Origin: Taishania sp045629585
GTDB lineage: Bacteria; Bacteroidota; Bacteroidia; Flavobacteriales_D; Crocinitomicaceae
Assembly: GCA_045629585.1 (NCBI GenBank)
Contig: JAZQRM010000064.1
Coordinates: 62,001-126,000 of the forward strand
Length of the DNA: 64,000 nucleotides
Direction: 5' to 3'
Shown here: in pieces, positions 16,288-24,792 of the stretch
Position numbering within the stretch: the first letter of the stretch is position 1
Layout: every line of letters begins with the position of its first letter
The notes under the pieces: generated by a model
What the model was told of the DNA's origin: nothing
Databases searched by the model: none
Seen by the model: the letters and a program-made list of their open reading frames with translations, nothing else
Program-made: the position numbers and the translations under genes

Positions 16288-17637
16288 TTAATTAATTCTC
16301 TTTTCGCTAGTGCCGTCTTCATAAATGTATATTTTTAATCCGACTGCATACTCATTAACATCTTGACCAATTATATTAACGATACGAACAATTTTTTTAT
16401 AATCTGAGCTGTTGTCAATCAGCAAAGTTGATAATCGATTGGATGTTCCGTATTGGTTATGTTCAACTAATCGATAATAATTTATTGTTTTATTGTATTC
16501 ATTGTCTATTAGTGTGTAATTGCTTTTATTTTCATCTATTTCCACCTGTCCCAAGGTCTTCCACTCAAAACCATCTGAACTTTGTTCAATAGTGAAATAA
16601 GATACCTTTTGATGATAAATAGCGCTCCATTTTAATTCATTTATTCCATTTTTATTCTGACCCGTAAAGCTTAATAAGTTTACAGATAAAGAGAGTAGAG
16701 AACAATTTGTTGATGCAGTTCCACCTGTCTGACTAAAAGAAATATATCCTGGATTATTACTGTAGTTAGTAAGTAAGATCATGTAGATTTGATTGGTTAG
16801 AGCTGCAGGAGGGGTAGATAAACCTGAGCCGACACCTCCTGTGCTTCCAAGCGCAATTGTTTCTGTGTAAGAAGGAGAAAAACTACATTGCAAGGGAGGG
16901 TGCTGGTTGGTGTGGATTCCAATACAAGCCTCTGAGGTATTATTGTATGGTCCCCACATTGCGAAGTCAATATCTCGTTGTGCTCCTGTTCCATCTGAAT
17001 TTTGAGTTTGCTGTAAACTAATCACTAAATCACCTGAATTTTCGATTTGCATATAATACCACACTGGATTCGGTTGTGAACCGAGGCAACCAAAATCAGC
17101 ACCAGTTGCACTTGTTGTATTTATTGAATTTGGGAAATTATACGTTGATGATGTACAAAATGGGGCGGCAAGGGAACAAACGGCTCCTCCATTTTTATCA
17201 ACTGATTCAAAATATGTACTACTTGTATTTGTTATTTCTGCAGTAAAACCACTATATACGAGGGAAGAATTACTATGAAAATATATCGTTAAACAACCCG
17301 ATTCATGTTTTGAAATAATTGTACCTGGATTTGTTACCCCAGATAGTTCAATTGATTCTCCAATTAATTTGTTATTGTGATAGATTCTTAAAATATCTTC
17401 TCCTTTTTCAGTCTCAAATTCATTAAAGTCTAGTTTGATAAAATGAGCTGAGTCAGTAGGGCAAATCGTTTTCACAAATGATTCATTGTTTTTATACTTT
17501 GATGTTTCTCCCCCCGAATCAGTTAGCATTCCACCATTAATAAAAACGGTTGTTTCATCTGATATTTTATATTGTTGGCCTAGAAGAATATAAAATGCAG
17601 AAAAAAATAGAACTAAGGTAGTAAGTAGGTATTTCAT
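16288..17637 (-). CDS. Secreted CUB-domain protein (tandem paralogue 1)
   Basis: 449 residues: signal peptide (1-20); a CUB-like domain (about 28-140) with DSGG, YKNNES, TICP and FETEKGEDILRIY; a second domain (about 150-330) with many conserved residues (PFCTSSTYNFPNS, PNPVWYYMQI, DIDFAMWGPY, IYMILLTNYSNNPGYISF); and a C-terminal part (about 335-449) that looks like the fibronectin-like segment preceding T9SS sorting domains and ends in a shortened version of one (NIIGQDVNE, GLKIYIYEDGTS). It should be secreted, possibly surface-attached; CUB domains bind protein or glycan ligands, and partner and role here are unknown. Highly similar along its length to the next gene (17868-19223), showing a tandem duplication. 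No terminator is obvious downstream. Confidence 0.8.
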   Translation of the reverse strand: MKYLLTTLVLFFSAFYILLGQQYKISDETTVFINGGMLTDSGGETSKYKNNESFVKTICPTDSAHFIKLDFNEFETEKGEDILRIYHNNKLIGESIELSGVTNPGTIISKHESGCLTIYFHSNSSLVYSGFTAEITNTSSTYFESVDKNGGAVCSLAAPFCTSSTYNFPNSINTTSATGADFGCLGSQPNPVWYYMQIENSGDLVISLQQTQNSDGTGAQRDIDFAMWGPYNNTSEACIGIHTNQHPPLQCSFSPSYTETIALGSTGGVGSGLSTPPAALTNQIYMILLTNYSNNPGYISFSQTGGTASTNCSLLSLSVNLLSFTGQNKNGINELKWSAIYHQKVSYFTIEQSSDGFEWKTLGQVEIDENKSNYTLIDNEYNKTINYYRLVEHNQYGTSNRLSTLLIDNSSDYKKIVRIVNIIGQDVNEYAVGLKIYIYEDGTSEKRIN

Positions 17638-17811
17638 GATACTAATAATTGCGTTATAATGTGATTAATAATCCATTAATGGAGGCAGATTGTCAGTAAA
17701 ATGTGTGTAGGTTTTTTAATCCAATGTAAAGCATTGAGTTAAATACAAAGTCTATTGTAAGTTACTAAAAGCAAATTAGAGTGTGAAATTTTTAACTTTT
17801 TTAAAGAATTA

Positions 17812-17846
17812 TTTAAGAGCCCGCTAAATTAACAGGCTCTTTTTGT
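17812..17846 (-). terminator. Hairpin between the two CUB genes
   Basis: Stem AAGAGCC / GGCTCTT with a 13-base loop, just downstream of the second CUB gene (minus strand). The T-run on the minus strand is weak, so termination may be partial. Confidence 0.5.
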
Positions 17847-17867
17847 ATTGGAATAAAGTGTGTTTTC

Positions 17868-19223
17868 TTAGTTAAATACTTTTAAACTTGTTCCGTCATC
17901 GAATAAGAAAATTTTAATTCCCGGCGTATTTCGATCAACTTGCTGACCTAATGTATTAATGATTTTTGTGCTTTCGTGCTTTTCTATTGAGTTGTCTATA
18001 GCCAATGTGTTGAGCTCAGTTCGTTCCCCGTTATTATTGTATTCAACTAATCGGTAATAGTTTGTAGTTTGTTTATAGTTACTATGTTTTACCTCATAAA
18101 CAGGATGCATTTCATTAGGGGGGATGGCGTCTACCGTTTCCCAGTAATACCCATTTGTACTATGCTCTATTTCGAAATGAGCTGTAAAATTTGAAAAAAT
18201 AGTTGACCATGAAATGATGTTTTGATTTTTAATATTTTTTCCTTTAAAAGAGGTAAGGTTTATTGAAAGCGGTATTATGGAACAATCAACAGTACCTGTT
18301 CCCCCTGTTTGGTTAAAGGAAATATATCCCGTTTGATTACTATAATTGGTTAATAAAACCATGTATATTTGACCGGATACTGCATTTGGAGGTATTGTTC
18401 TACCAGTAGACGTTCCACCTGTTTCTCCTAATGCGATTGTCTCTTGGTGGGAGGAAGAGTAACTACATTGAATAGGTGCAAGTGGATTGGTATTCGTAAT
18501 GATACGGTCACAAGCTTCTGTTGTGGTTGAAAATGGACCCCACATGGCAAAGTCAACATCTAGTGAAGCACCTGTACCATTTGCATTTGCAGTTTGAACC
18601 AAATCTAAAATAATTGAACCTGATTGTCCAATTCTCATGTAATACCACACAGGATTTGGTCTGGAGGATAGACATCCAAAATTACCACCAGTTGCCGCTG
18701 GTTGCCCAGTTGAATTAGGGAAGTTATAATTGGAGGAAGCGCAAAATGGTTCGGCAACAACACAATTGTTATTTCCAGCTTTATCCAAATTCGTTGGATA
18801 AGGGGTGGAAACCTCTTCAATTTTTATTTTAAATCCACTAAAATTTTCATTACCATCACTATTGAAGTACAATTGTAAACATCCATTCTTGTTTTTAGAG
18901 GTAATTATTTCTGGATGCATTTGACCCGAGAATTGATATAACTCTTGGGATAATGAATCTACAATAACGGTTAAAATATCGATCTCTTTTTCAGTGTCAA
19001 ATTCAAGGAAAGTTAATTCAATATATTTACCATTATCCTCGGGACATATCGTTAAACTTAATTGTTCGTTATTACTATAGTTTTGTTCTTCTCCACCAGA
19101 ATCAAATAAGATGGCATTTGCTGTTTTGATCTTTCCATCTTGGATCTTTAATACTTGACTGTTTGCGTTGTAAGTAAAGACTAAAAACCACAATAGGGGA
19201 TGAAATATTCCGTTCATAAGCAT
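17868..19223 (-). CDS. Secreted CUB-domain protein (tandem paralogue 2)
   Basis: 451 residues with the same architecture as its neighbour: signal peptide, CUB-like domain with DSGGEEQNYSNNE, TICPEDN and FDTEKEIDILTV, then the PFCASSNYNFPNS / PNPVWYYMRI / DVDFAMWGPF domain, and a C-terminal region ending INTLGQQVDRNTPGIKIFLF. The last 40 residues resemble a T9SS type A sorting domain without its usual final basic strand, so export by the T9SS is likely but not certain. The start is the ATG at 19223; an upstream ATG at 19214 of the same frame does not exist, and the signal begins within ten residues. Function unknown; probable extracellular binding protein. Confidence 0.8.
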   Translation of the reverse strand: MLMNGIFHPLLWFLVFTYNANSQVLKIQDGKIKTANAILFDSGGEEQNYSNNEQLSLTICPEDNGKYIELTFLEFDTEKEIDILTVIVDSLSQELYQFSGQMHPEIITSKNKNGCLQLYFNSDGNENFSGFKIKIEEVSTPYPTNLDKAGNNNCVVAEPFCASSNYNFPNSTGQPAATGGNFGCLSSRPNPVWYYMRIGQSGSIILDLVQTANANGTGASLDVDFAMWGPFSTTTEACDRIITNTNPLAPIQCSYSSSHQETIALGETGGTSTGRTIPPNAVSGQIYMVLLTNYSNQTGYISFNQTGGTGTVDCSIIPLSINLTSFKGKNIKNQNIISWSTIFSNFTAHFEIEHSTNGYYWETVDAIPPNEMHPVYEVKHSNYKQTTNYYRLVEYNNNGERTELNTLAIDNSIEKHESTKIINTLGQQVDRNTPGIKIFLFDDGTSLKVFN

Positions 19224-19583
19224 CGTTTAATATTGTTTGAATAGACATGATGATGATTTTTCGTGAATAATAGTAGATGACAAATAATTGTGAATGGATA
19301 ATTTTTATGGATTTTAAAACTTTGGAAAAAGTATGGGATGTAGTAGTGAGAAACGATCTAAAAATGGAAAAGAGTGGACGGGAAGGTAGAGACGATTTTC
19401 GCTCTTGAGGTACCTGCTCATTTCTTAAAGATTGAACATCAATGGATGTTGGATTTGTCGTTTCCTTAGTAATTGTCATAACAAGTAAAAACTTGCGATT
19501 TGTTTTGTTAGGGAAATAACAAATATATCTTTTTTACAGGTTATTTTAACAGAAAAAAGTGATGAAATTTTAAAGTAATTCTA
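19224..19583. other. 360-base interval without a supported gene
   Basis: The interval lies between the second CUB gene and the SRPBCC gene. It holds an exact TATATTTG box on the minus strand at 19520-19527, possibly the promoter of the CUB genes with a leader of nearly 300 bases. A 125-codon minus-strand frame (19102-19479) covers most of it but overlaps the CUB gene by 122 bases and has no family resemblance; it is not called. Nothing else is seen. Confidence 0.5.
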
Positions 19584-20042
19584 TTATTCAATGAAATTGT
19601 CTTGCTTTTTCAATAATTCAGTAATCGATTCGGCGTAGGATTTGAGGTTGTCTAATAAGGATTGCCAACCATTTTCTTGAACATCAATAGGCTGTTCTTC
19701 AATAGAATCAATGACAAGTTGCACATCTGTCATATCGTGTAGACTACTAAATGTTATATCTAATGAACGGCCGTCCTCTAACAGTATATTAATATGTTTA
19801 TTAAAATCTATTTTTTCATAAGTACCACCATATTGTAAAAAAATGGAGTGGTCATGCGTCATCAAAATAACTTTTATTTTCCCACCAATTTTCAAATCAC
19901 TTTCTGCTACCTTAACAATCCATTCAGGTGAACTCTTTGCCCATTTTTGCATGTGTTGCGGAGAATTAAACGCCTCCCATGTTAATTCTATTGATTGATT
20001 AATAAGGGTTTTGACCGTGATTGAAGATGTTTTATTCAACAT
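19584..20042 (-). CDS. SRPBCC / AHSA1-like protein
   Basis: 152-residue cytoplasmic protein of the START/Bet v1-like superfamily, in the activator-of-Hsp90-ATPase (AHSA1) group. Seen: the WEAFNSPQHMQKW motif near the N-terminus, alternating beta strands with GGKIKV and GGTYEKI, and the C-terminal helix hallmark ENGWQSLLDNLKSYAE. The fold forms a hydrophobic cavity; the ligand of bacterial members is generally unknown, so a specific function should not be assigned. Single gene with its own promoter (20068-20099). It lies between the CUB genes and a pseudouridine synthase with no obvious functional link. Confidence 0.85.
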   Translation of the reverse strand: MLNKTSSITVKTLINQSIELTWEAFNSPQHMQKWAKSSPEWIVKVAESDLKIGGKIKVILMTHDHSIFLQYGGTYEKIDFNKHINILLEDGRSLDITFSSLHDMTDVQLVIDSIEEQPIDVQENGWQSLLDNLKSYAESITELLKKQDNFIE

Positions 20043-20067
20043 ATGTGGTAGTAGTTTGGTTTACTAA

Positions 20068-20099
20068 CAAATATAACGGACTACCTTTCATTTACCAAA
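20068..20099 (-). promoter_or_regulatory. Consensus promoter of the SRPBCC gene
   Basis: Minus strand TTTG (20096-20099), a 20-base spacer and TATATTTG (20068-20075): a full match to the Bacteroidota TTTG-N17-23-TAnnTTTG promoter, 25 bases before the start codon. Confidence 0.7.
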
Positions 20100-20114
20100 T
20101 TAACGGACATATTT

Positions 20115-21785
20115 TTAGAAAGGAATTTCGGCTTCAAATGTCATCATTTCTTTACTGATAGGATGTTTAATGGTCAACTTCCCCGCGTGTAAATGTAAGC
20201 GATCAGCGGGTTTTCCATATAAATCATCACCAACAATTGGAGTTCCCAATCCTAATTGATGTGCTGAATGTACACGTAATTGATGGGTGCGACCTGTAAG
20301 TGGATGATACTCAATCAACGTCTTGTGTTTTTTCACTGAAATCACTTTGAAATCTGTGATTGCACGTTTTCCATAATCATAACAAACCATTTGTCTTGGA
20401 CGATCATCTAAATCTACTCGAAGTGGTAAATCTATTTGTCCTGTGGGTTGTTTTATGATTCCGTCCAATAAGGCATAATAGGTTTTGTCAACGGTTCTTT
20501 TTGTAAATTGATCTTGCAAGAAGTGATAAACTTCCATTGTTTTGGCAATTAGCAAAATACCTGATGTGGACATATCTAAACGATGTACCACTAATGGTCC
20601 TGTTGCATTTGGTAGATAATCGCGCATTCTAGTTTGCACCGAATCGTCAATATTTTTTCCTGGTACAGATAACATTTCTGATGGTTTATTGACAACAACG
20701 ATGACATCATCTTCATAAATGATTGGTAATTTTTTACCAATTGATGGGGTTTTAAGTAAGGGGTTTTCTTCCACATCCAATCCTTCTAACATGTACGACA
20801 AGATCGGTTCACATTTACTTTTACAAGCAGGATAATAGTTTTTATGTTGTCTGACCTCTGAACCAGGTGATGCTCCCCACCAAAATTCAGCCATTGCAAC
20901 TGGTTTTAGATCATGCTGATAAGCATAGTGAAGTAATTTCGGAGCACAGCATTCTCCAGCTCCAGCCGGAGGTATTATGTTAAAAGGCTCAAAAATCTTC
21001 AATAAAGATTTTTGTTGTCCATCTGCATTGAGAAAGTAATAATGATCAAATATCTTACGTTGTAATTTCCCACTAAGTGATTTTCTAAGTTCTCGTAAGC
21101 TTGCTATTTGGTTTTCAAAATCTTCTAAACGAATGGTCGCTTCATTTACATTATCTTTTAACTGCCTTGTAATGTGTTTGAGGTATAGCTGTTCATTGAC
21201 GCTTTCTTTGCGTAATTGTTCTCTCTGTTCCTCTGTGATAGCACTAGACCTTAAAGTTTCCCTTTTTTCTTTATTTTCTTTAATTAGACTTTTAGTTGAT
21301 GCAATTTTCTCAATTTTCTCTGTTATTGCTAGTTCTAATTGATTTTTTAGTTCGTCTAATTTTCCACTAGTGATTAATTGTTCTAGTTCATCATTTGCTT
21401 TGTTTATATCAACTTGGTCAATTCTAAAAAACGAGTTGGCGGCTAAAATATCATAAACTGGTGGAACGAAAAGTTGGTGTTCATTTGAGTCTGCAAGTTT
21501 CCCTGAAAATGCTGAAATATAACCTAATTTCCCATTTTGATGTTGAACAACAAGTACACCAAACATTTTTCCAATGATTAGACCTTCTTGTTGAGGATCT
21601 AGTCCAAAGTTATGTGTGAAATGTTTCTGATTTTCCAAATAGTTTTGTAATTCTTCACTAGCAATTCTAGCTAATCTAGAAGGGGAGTAATATAAAGGGA
21701 AATTAAATTGTTGTGGTAAATCGATGTCGGAAACATCTGAATTAAATGTAATCCATTTATCTGGAAAAATGGTGTTGCTGTTCAT
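20115..21785 (-). CDS. RluA-family pseudouridine synthase with long N-terminal extension
   Basis: Isomerises uridine to pseudouridine in rRNA or tRNA. The catalytic domain is C-terminal (about 350-550): HRLDMSTSGILL contains the RluA motif II with catalytic aspartate D404, and HPLTGRTHQLRVHSAHQLG is motif III. The first 345 residues are not part of usual RluA proteins (about 220-320 aa): they include a coiled-coil stretch (about 130-245, Glu/Lys/Leu-rich) and a cysteine-containing segment, GECCAPKLLHYA (C279, C280) and ACKSKCEP (C321, C325), that could bind a metal. Such long forms occur in the family, but what the extension does is not known to me. The promoter box sits four bases upstream of the ATG, suggesting a leaderless mRNA. 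Confidence 0.87.
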   Translation of the reverse strand: MNSNTIFPDKWITFNSDVSDIDLPQQFNFPLYYSPSRLARIASEELQNYLENQKHFTHNFGLDPQQEGLIIGKMFGVLVVQHQNGKLGYISAFSGKLADSNEHQLFVPPVYDILAANSFFRIDQVDINKANDELEQLITSGKLDELKNQLELAITEKIEKIASTKSLIKENKEKRETLRSSAITEEQREQLRKESVNEQLYLKHITRQLKDNVNEATIRLEDFENQIASLRELRKSLSGKLQRKIFDHYYFLNADGQQKSLLKIFEPFNIIPPAGAGECCAPKLLHYAYQHDLKPVAMAEFWWGASPGSEVRQHKNYYPACKSKCEPILSYMLEGLDVEENPLLKTPSIGKKLPIIYEDDVIVVVNKPSEMLSVPGKNIDDSVQTRMRDYLPNATGPLVVHRLDMSTSGILLIAKTMEVYHFLQDQFTKRTVDKTYYALLDGIIKQPTGQIDLPLRVDLDDRPRQMVCYDYGKRAITDFKVISVKKHKTLIEYHPLTGRTHQLRVHSAHQLGLGTPIVGDDLYGKPADRLHLHAGKLTIKHPISKEMMTFEAEIPF

Positions 21786-21789
21786 ACTA

Positions 21790-21818
21790 CAAAGATAGTA
21801 GTTATCTCTCTTTTCAAG
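21790..21818 (-). promoter_or_regulatory. Promoter for a probable leaderless RluA-like mRNA
   Basis: TATCTTTG (21790-21797) lies four bases upstream of the ATG at 21785; a CTTG is 17 bases further up (21815-21818). The expected transcription start coincides with the start codon. Confidence 0.6.
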
Positions 21819-21830
21819 GTTTATCCAAAT

Positions 21831-21860
21831 AAAAAAGGCACTAATTAAAGTGCCTTTTTG
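21831..21860 (-). terminator. Terminator of the ygiD-META operon
   Basis: Perfect eight-base stem AAGGCACT / AGTGCCTT flanked by A-run and T-run, directly downstream of the META lipoprotein stop codon; works on either strand. Confidence 0.8.
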
Positions 21861-21861
21861 T

Positions 21862-22602
21862 TTATTTCATTTTCACATTTTGAAATTTCAGTAGAATTTT
21901 TCCATCCGCTTTATCCAAAAGCCAAAGCTCTTTTTCTGTTGCTTTATAATGTACAACTTTGGTTAGGTAGTAGGAAAAACCATCTTCTATTTTCATTTCA
22001 GAACACATCATTCTTCCGGAAGCCAAGGCTCCTAAAGAAATTTCTCCTTGAAAAGGAACCGTGTATCCACCGCTGAAACGATTGCAACTAAACGAACCGA
22101 ATGCTAAGAGGAAATCTGATTGAAACGTAATGTAAGCTTCATTTTGCGAAGCTGGCAGAGTAGAAATACTCACTCCATTTATTTCTGTTAACTTCCAATA
22201 TTGATCCATTAAAAGCGGATCTTTAAAAAACTTGTAAAGTTGATTGTTTCCGTTTTGCGATAAACTATTTTCTCTTACTTTCAAAACTAGATCAACATTT
22301 GGTGTTCCAATTAAAGTAACTTCAGAACCGATTGTATTCCATTTAAATTTTCCTTTTATGGTTTGGGGACTTGTTCCGTCGCCGTATAATTTTAATGTAT
22401 AGGTTTCGTTAGCTAATAATTCGACCGTTGCGGTTTGCATTGATCCAATTTCTAATGTGCCCGAATAGTTACCAGCCCAATCTAAGGCGTTTCTACTCGA
22501 GTGATCATCTACTTTTTGAGTATGTTTAGCCGTTTTTATTGAGGAACAACTTGTAATACTTGTGACTAGAAGAAGGGATAAAAAAAATGCAATTTGTTTC
22601 AT
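21862..22602 (-). CDS. Lipoprotein with NlpE-like and META domains
   Basis: 246 residues; lipobox TSITSC (Cys19). Residues about 40-135 resemble the N-terminal domain of NlpE (WAGNYSGTLE, TYTLKLYGDG, IKGKFKW), a small lipocalin-like barrel; residues about 140-246 are a META/HslJ-like domain (YWKLTEINGV, SCNRFSGGY, MMCSEMKIEDGF). Members are envelope lipoproteins linked to stress sensing, but this protein's role is not established. It lies ten bases downstream of ygiD and should be cotranscribed with it, so it probably answers to the same palindromic operator. A hairpin terminator follows. The domain pair is common in Bacteroidota. Confidence 0.85.
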   Translation of the reverse strand: MKQIAFFLSLLLVTSITSCSSIKTAKHTQKVDDHSSRNALDWAGNYSGTLEIGSMQTATVELLANETYTLKLYGDGTSPQTIKGKFKWNTIGSEVTLIGTPNVDLVLKVRENSLSQNGNNQLYKFFKDPLLMDQYWKLTEINGVSISTLPASQNEAYITFQSDFLLAFGSFSCNRFSGGYTVPFQGEISLGALASGRMMCSEMKIEDGFSYYLTKVVHYKATEKELWLLDKADGKILLKFQNVKMK

Positions 22603-22612
22603 GTAAATAAGA

Positions 22613-23497
22613 TTAAATGAATTTAAACGAAGTCATGGTTAAAGATCCAGCAACTGCTTTGTCATTGAAAACTTCAACCTTTGCGGACTTTCCACTGGCT
22701 CCAAGTGCATATAATAATGGAAGATAATGTTCTGCTGTTGGAATGGCCATTTTCCAAGCTTCTCCTTGATTCTGAAATTGAATTAGTCGATCAAATTCAC
22801 CATTTTTCACATAGTTTTTCATCTCCAAATCAGCCTGTAACGCCCAGTCGTAACCAAATCCAGAAACATTCAATTTGTCCCAAGCAACATTTCTCAAATT
22901 GTGAACAATGTTTCCGCTTCCAATAATTAACACACCTTTATTACGTAAAAATTGCAATTCTTTTGCTAATTCAAAATGTTCTTGCGGTGTTTTATAAACA
23001 TTTAACGAAAGTTGAATCACTGGAATATTCGCTTTTGGATATAAATGCTTGATAACAGACCAAGCTCCGTGGTCTAATCCCCATTGATCATCGAGATGTA
23101 TGTCAGTGTCAATAATTTTCGTTTGTATCTCTTTCGCTAAAGTTGGTGAACCTGGCGCTGGATACTGCACATCAAATAAAGCTTTTGGAAAACCTCCAAA
23201 ATCGTGAATGGTTGTTGGTTGTTCCATCGCCGTTACTCGTGTTCCGTATGTTTCCCAGTGAGCAGAAATACAAAGGATAGCATTAGGCGTTGGTATATTT
23301 TTAGCTGTATTTCTAAATCCTTCCACAAACTCATTTTCTTCAATAGCATTCATTGGGCTACCGTGTCCAAGAAAAAGAACGGGCATTTGTTCTGTATTTG
23401 AAAAATTAGCAATTAAATTGCTGGCATTGGCATATTTCATAGTTGCACCGATTAATGGAATTGTTGCAAGGGTTTTTAGAAATGTACTTCTTTTCAA
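22613..23497 (-). CDS. ygiD: DODA-type extradiol dioxygenase (YgiD family)
   Basis: Metal-dependent ring-opening dioxygenase family (LigB/DODA), whose E. coli member acts on L-DOPA. Visible candidate metal ligands: H45 in FLGHGSPMN, H80 in CISAHWE, H199 in GNIVHNLR and H257 in TAEHYLPLLYALG. There are about 25 extra N-terminal residues, starting KRSTFLK and hydrophobic, that look like an export signal; the KR pair and FLK resemble a twin-arginine signal, though the RR is not intact, so location is unsure. The only start in frame at the expected place is TTG at 23497. First gene of an operon with a META lipoprotein. Upstream: a TATCTTTG box and a palindromic site like that of the pirin operon. 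The natural substrate is not known. Confidence 0.87.
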   Translation of the reverse strand: MKRSTFLKTLATIPLIGATMKYANASNLIANFSNTEQMPVLFLGHGSPMNAIEENEFVEGFRNTAKNIPTPNAILCISAHWETYGTRVTAMEQPTTIHDFGGFPKALFDVQYPAPGSPTLAKEIQTKIIDTDIHLDDQWGLDHGAWSVIKHLYPKANIPVIQLSLNVYKTPQEHFELAKELQFLRNKGVLIIGSGNIVHNLRNVAWDKLNVSGFGYDWALQADLEMKNYVKNGEFDRLIQFQNQGEAWKMAIPTAEHYLPLLYALGASGKSAKVEVFNDKAVAGSLTMTSFKFI

Positions 23498-23522
23498 AGT
23501 TGATTTTTTTATTCTTAACCTA

Positions 23523-23567
23523 CAAAGATAGGTGGATTATACGCCAATAAAGTTAATGTAGATTAAG
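23523..23567 (-). promoter_or_regulatory. ygiD promoter with palindromic operator-like site
   Basis: A TATCTTTG -7 box (23523-23530, minus strand) has no TTTG at -33; instead a 16-base site GTTAATG-TA-GATTAAG (23552-23567, plus-strand reading) begins 21 bases beyond it. The same arrangement occurs upstream of the pirin gene. Imperfect left arm (two mismatches). Confidence 0.55.
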
Positions 23568-23574
23568 AAATGGT

Positions 23575-23946
23575 TTATTCTTCCTCAAACCATAACGTTT
23601 GTAATGATTTCGGAAGTTCATAAAATAAGAGACTGTTTTGACGTGCAAAGACAAATCCGTTGGATTTATAATCTACAATGGAATCTCTATAGATGAATTG
23701 AAGTTGATCCCAATAATAGGTATTCCAGATGCCATCATAGATAGCGTTGTTCATTTCGGATAAAACCTTGTTATGATTGATGGACGGTGAAAGATAAACG
23801 GTGTCTTCCATAACTATTGATCGAATGGAAATAAGTTTTTTGGAAGAAATGGGAGCAAAACTGTCAATGTAAATTAATTTACTTAATTGATTGGAGCAAC
23901 TCTGAATAATCAAAAACAGTAAAAGTAGCGGGTATATGAATTTCAT
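23575..23946 (-). CDS. Small lipoprotein of unknown function
   Basis: 123 residues. N-terminal signal with lipobox LIIQSC (Cys17) places it in the envelope. The mature part has no recognisable domain; it is rich in Ser, Tyr and Ile, with aromatic YDGIWNTYYWDQLQF in the middle and no further cysteines. It stands alone between the ygiD operon and the pirin-YceI operon on the same strand. Supported by the lipobox, its length and codon usage in line with neighbours; not by homology. Confidence 0.65.
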   Translation of the reverse strand: MKFIYPLLLLFLIIQSCSNQLSKLIYIDSFAPISSKKLISIRSIVMEDTVYLSPSINHNKVLSEMNNAIYDGIWNTYYWDQLQFIYRDSIVDYKSNGFVFARQNSLLFYELPKSLQTLWFEEE

Positions 23947-24172
23947 ACGTTTTGATTTAGCAATTCATATAAATATACATAAAAAGTAGAAGTAGAGGAT
24001 GATTAGCACCTAACGAGTGAATAATGTGTTGGATAGCAGATTTTACTATCCATTAGATTTTGAAAAGCGTTCCAAAAAATTGTGGTAATGTGAGGGATGA
24101 TTGTTTAGTTGAAAGCAATTATGTTGCCAAAAAATGCAAATATGGTCGCTTTCTTTTTTTTAGGTGAGAAGA

Positions 24173-24225
24173 AAAGAGACCTATTCAGATCTCTTTCTCT
24201 TTTCTATTGGCTGGGTTACGAAACC
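24173..24225 (-). terminator. Hairpins downstream of the pirin-YceI operon
   Basis: Two hairpins: GGGTT-ACGA-AACCC (24212-24225) and AAAGAGA / TCTCTTT (24173-24196) with a T-rich continuation on the minus strand, right after the YceI stop codon. Confidence 0.6.
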
Positions 24226-24229
24226 CTAA

Positions 24230-24760
24230 TTATTGCTTAATAAATTGAATTTCAGCTTGTAGTTTAACGTCTTTTGACACCATAACACCACCCGTTTCCA
24301 ATGCAGCGTTCCAAGTTAATCCAAAATCTTCACGGTTAATTTTCCCGTTTAATGACAAACCTGCTTTGGTATTTCCCCAAGGATCTTGTCCAATTCCACC
24401 AAATTCTGCAGTTAAAGCAACTGGTTTTGTAATTCCTTTGATGGTCAAATCACCATTTATTAAAAAGTTTTCATCGTCCTTTTTCTCGATGGATGTAGAT
24501 TGGAATACCAATGTTGGAAATGCTGCTGCGTCGAAGAAATCACCGCTTTTCAAATGCTCATCACGTTGCGCATTGTTGGTATTGATACTTTCAATTTTAG
24601 CATTAAAACTCAATTCCGCTTTTGAAAAATCGTCCCCTTCCGTTTCAGCTTTAGCTTCAAATTCATTAAAGTTTCCAGTCACATTTGTAATCATCATGTG
24701 TTTTACTTTGAACTGTACTTCTGTATGTGTTGGGTCAACTACCCATGTATTCTTTGACAT
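24230..24760 (-). CDS. YceI-family lipid-binding protein
   Basis: 176 residues forming the eight-stranded YceI barrel that in characterised members holds an isoprenoid chain. Hallmarks: WVVDPTHTEVQFKVKHMM at the N-terminus, NAQRDEHLKSGDFFDA in the middle, LTIKGITKPVAL and REDFGLTWNAALETGGVMV towards the end. There is no signal peptide, so this copy is cytoplasmic, unlike periplasmic YceI. It starts 32 bases after the pirin gene and should be cotranscribed. The pairing with pirin suggests a role in redox or quinone-like compounds, but substrate and partners are inference. Confidence 0.9.
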   Translation of the reverse strand: MSKNTWVVDPTHTEVQFKVKHMMITNVTGNFNEFEAKAETEGDDFSKAELSFNAKIESINTNNAQRDEHLKSGDFFDAAAFPTLVFQSTSIEKKDDENFLINGDLTIKGITKPVALTAEFGGIGQDPWGNTKAGLSLNGKINREDFGLTWNAALETGGVMVSKDVKLQAEIQFIKQ

Positions 24761-24792
24761 AATTCTCTATTTATTTGATTAATTCTACTTAT

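Noticed and set aside
19102..19479. 125-codon minus-strand frame upstream of the second CUB gene
   Set aside because: It overlaps the CUB gene by 122 bases, has no signal, domain or family resemblance, and its later part is rich in Ile/Tyr/Ser as noncoding AT-rich DNA would give. A -7 box upstream keeps a slight doubt.
24366..24782. 138-codon plus-strand frame antisense to YceI
   Set aside because: YceI is complete with all family motifs; the antisense frame has no family features.
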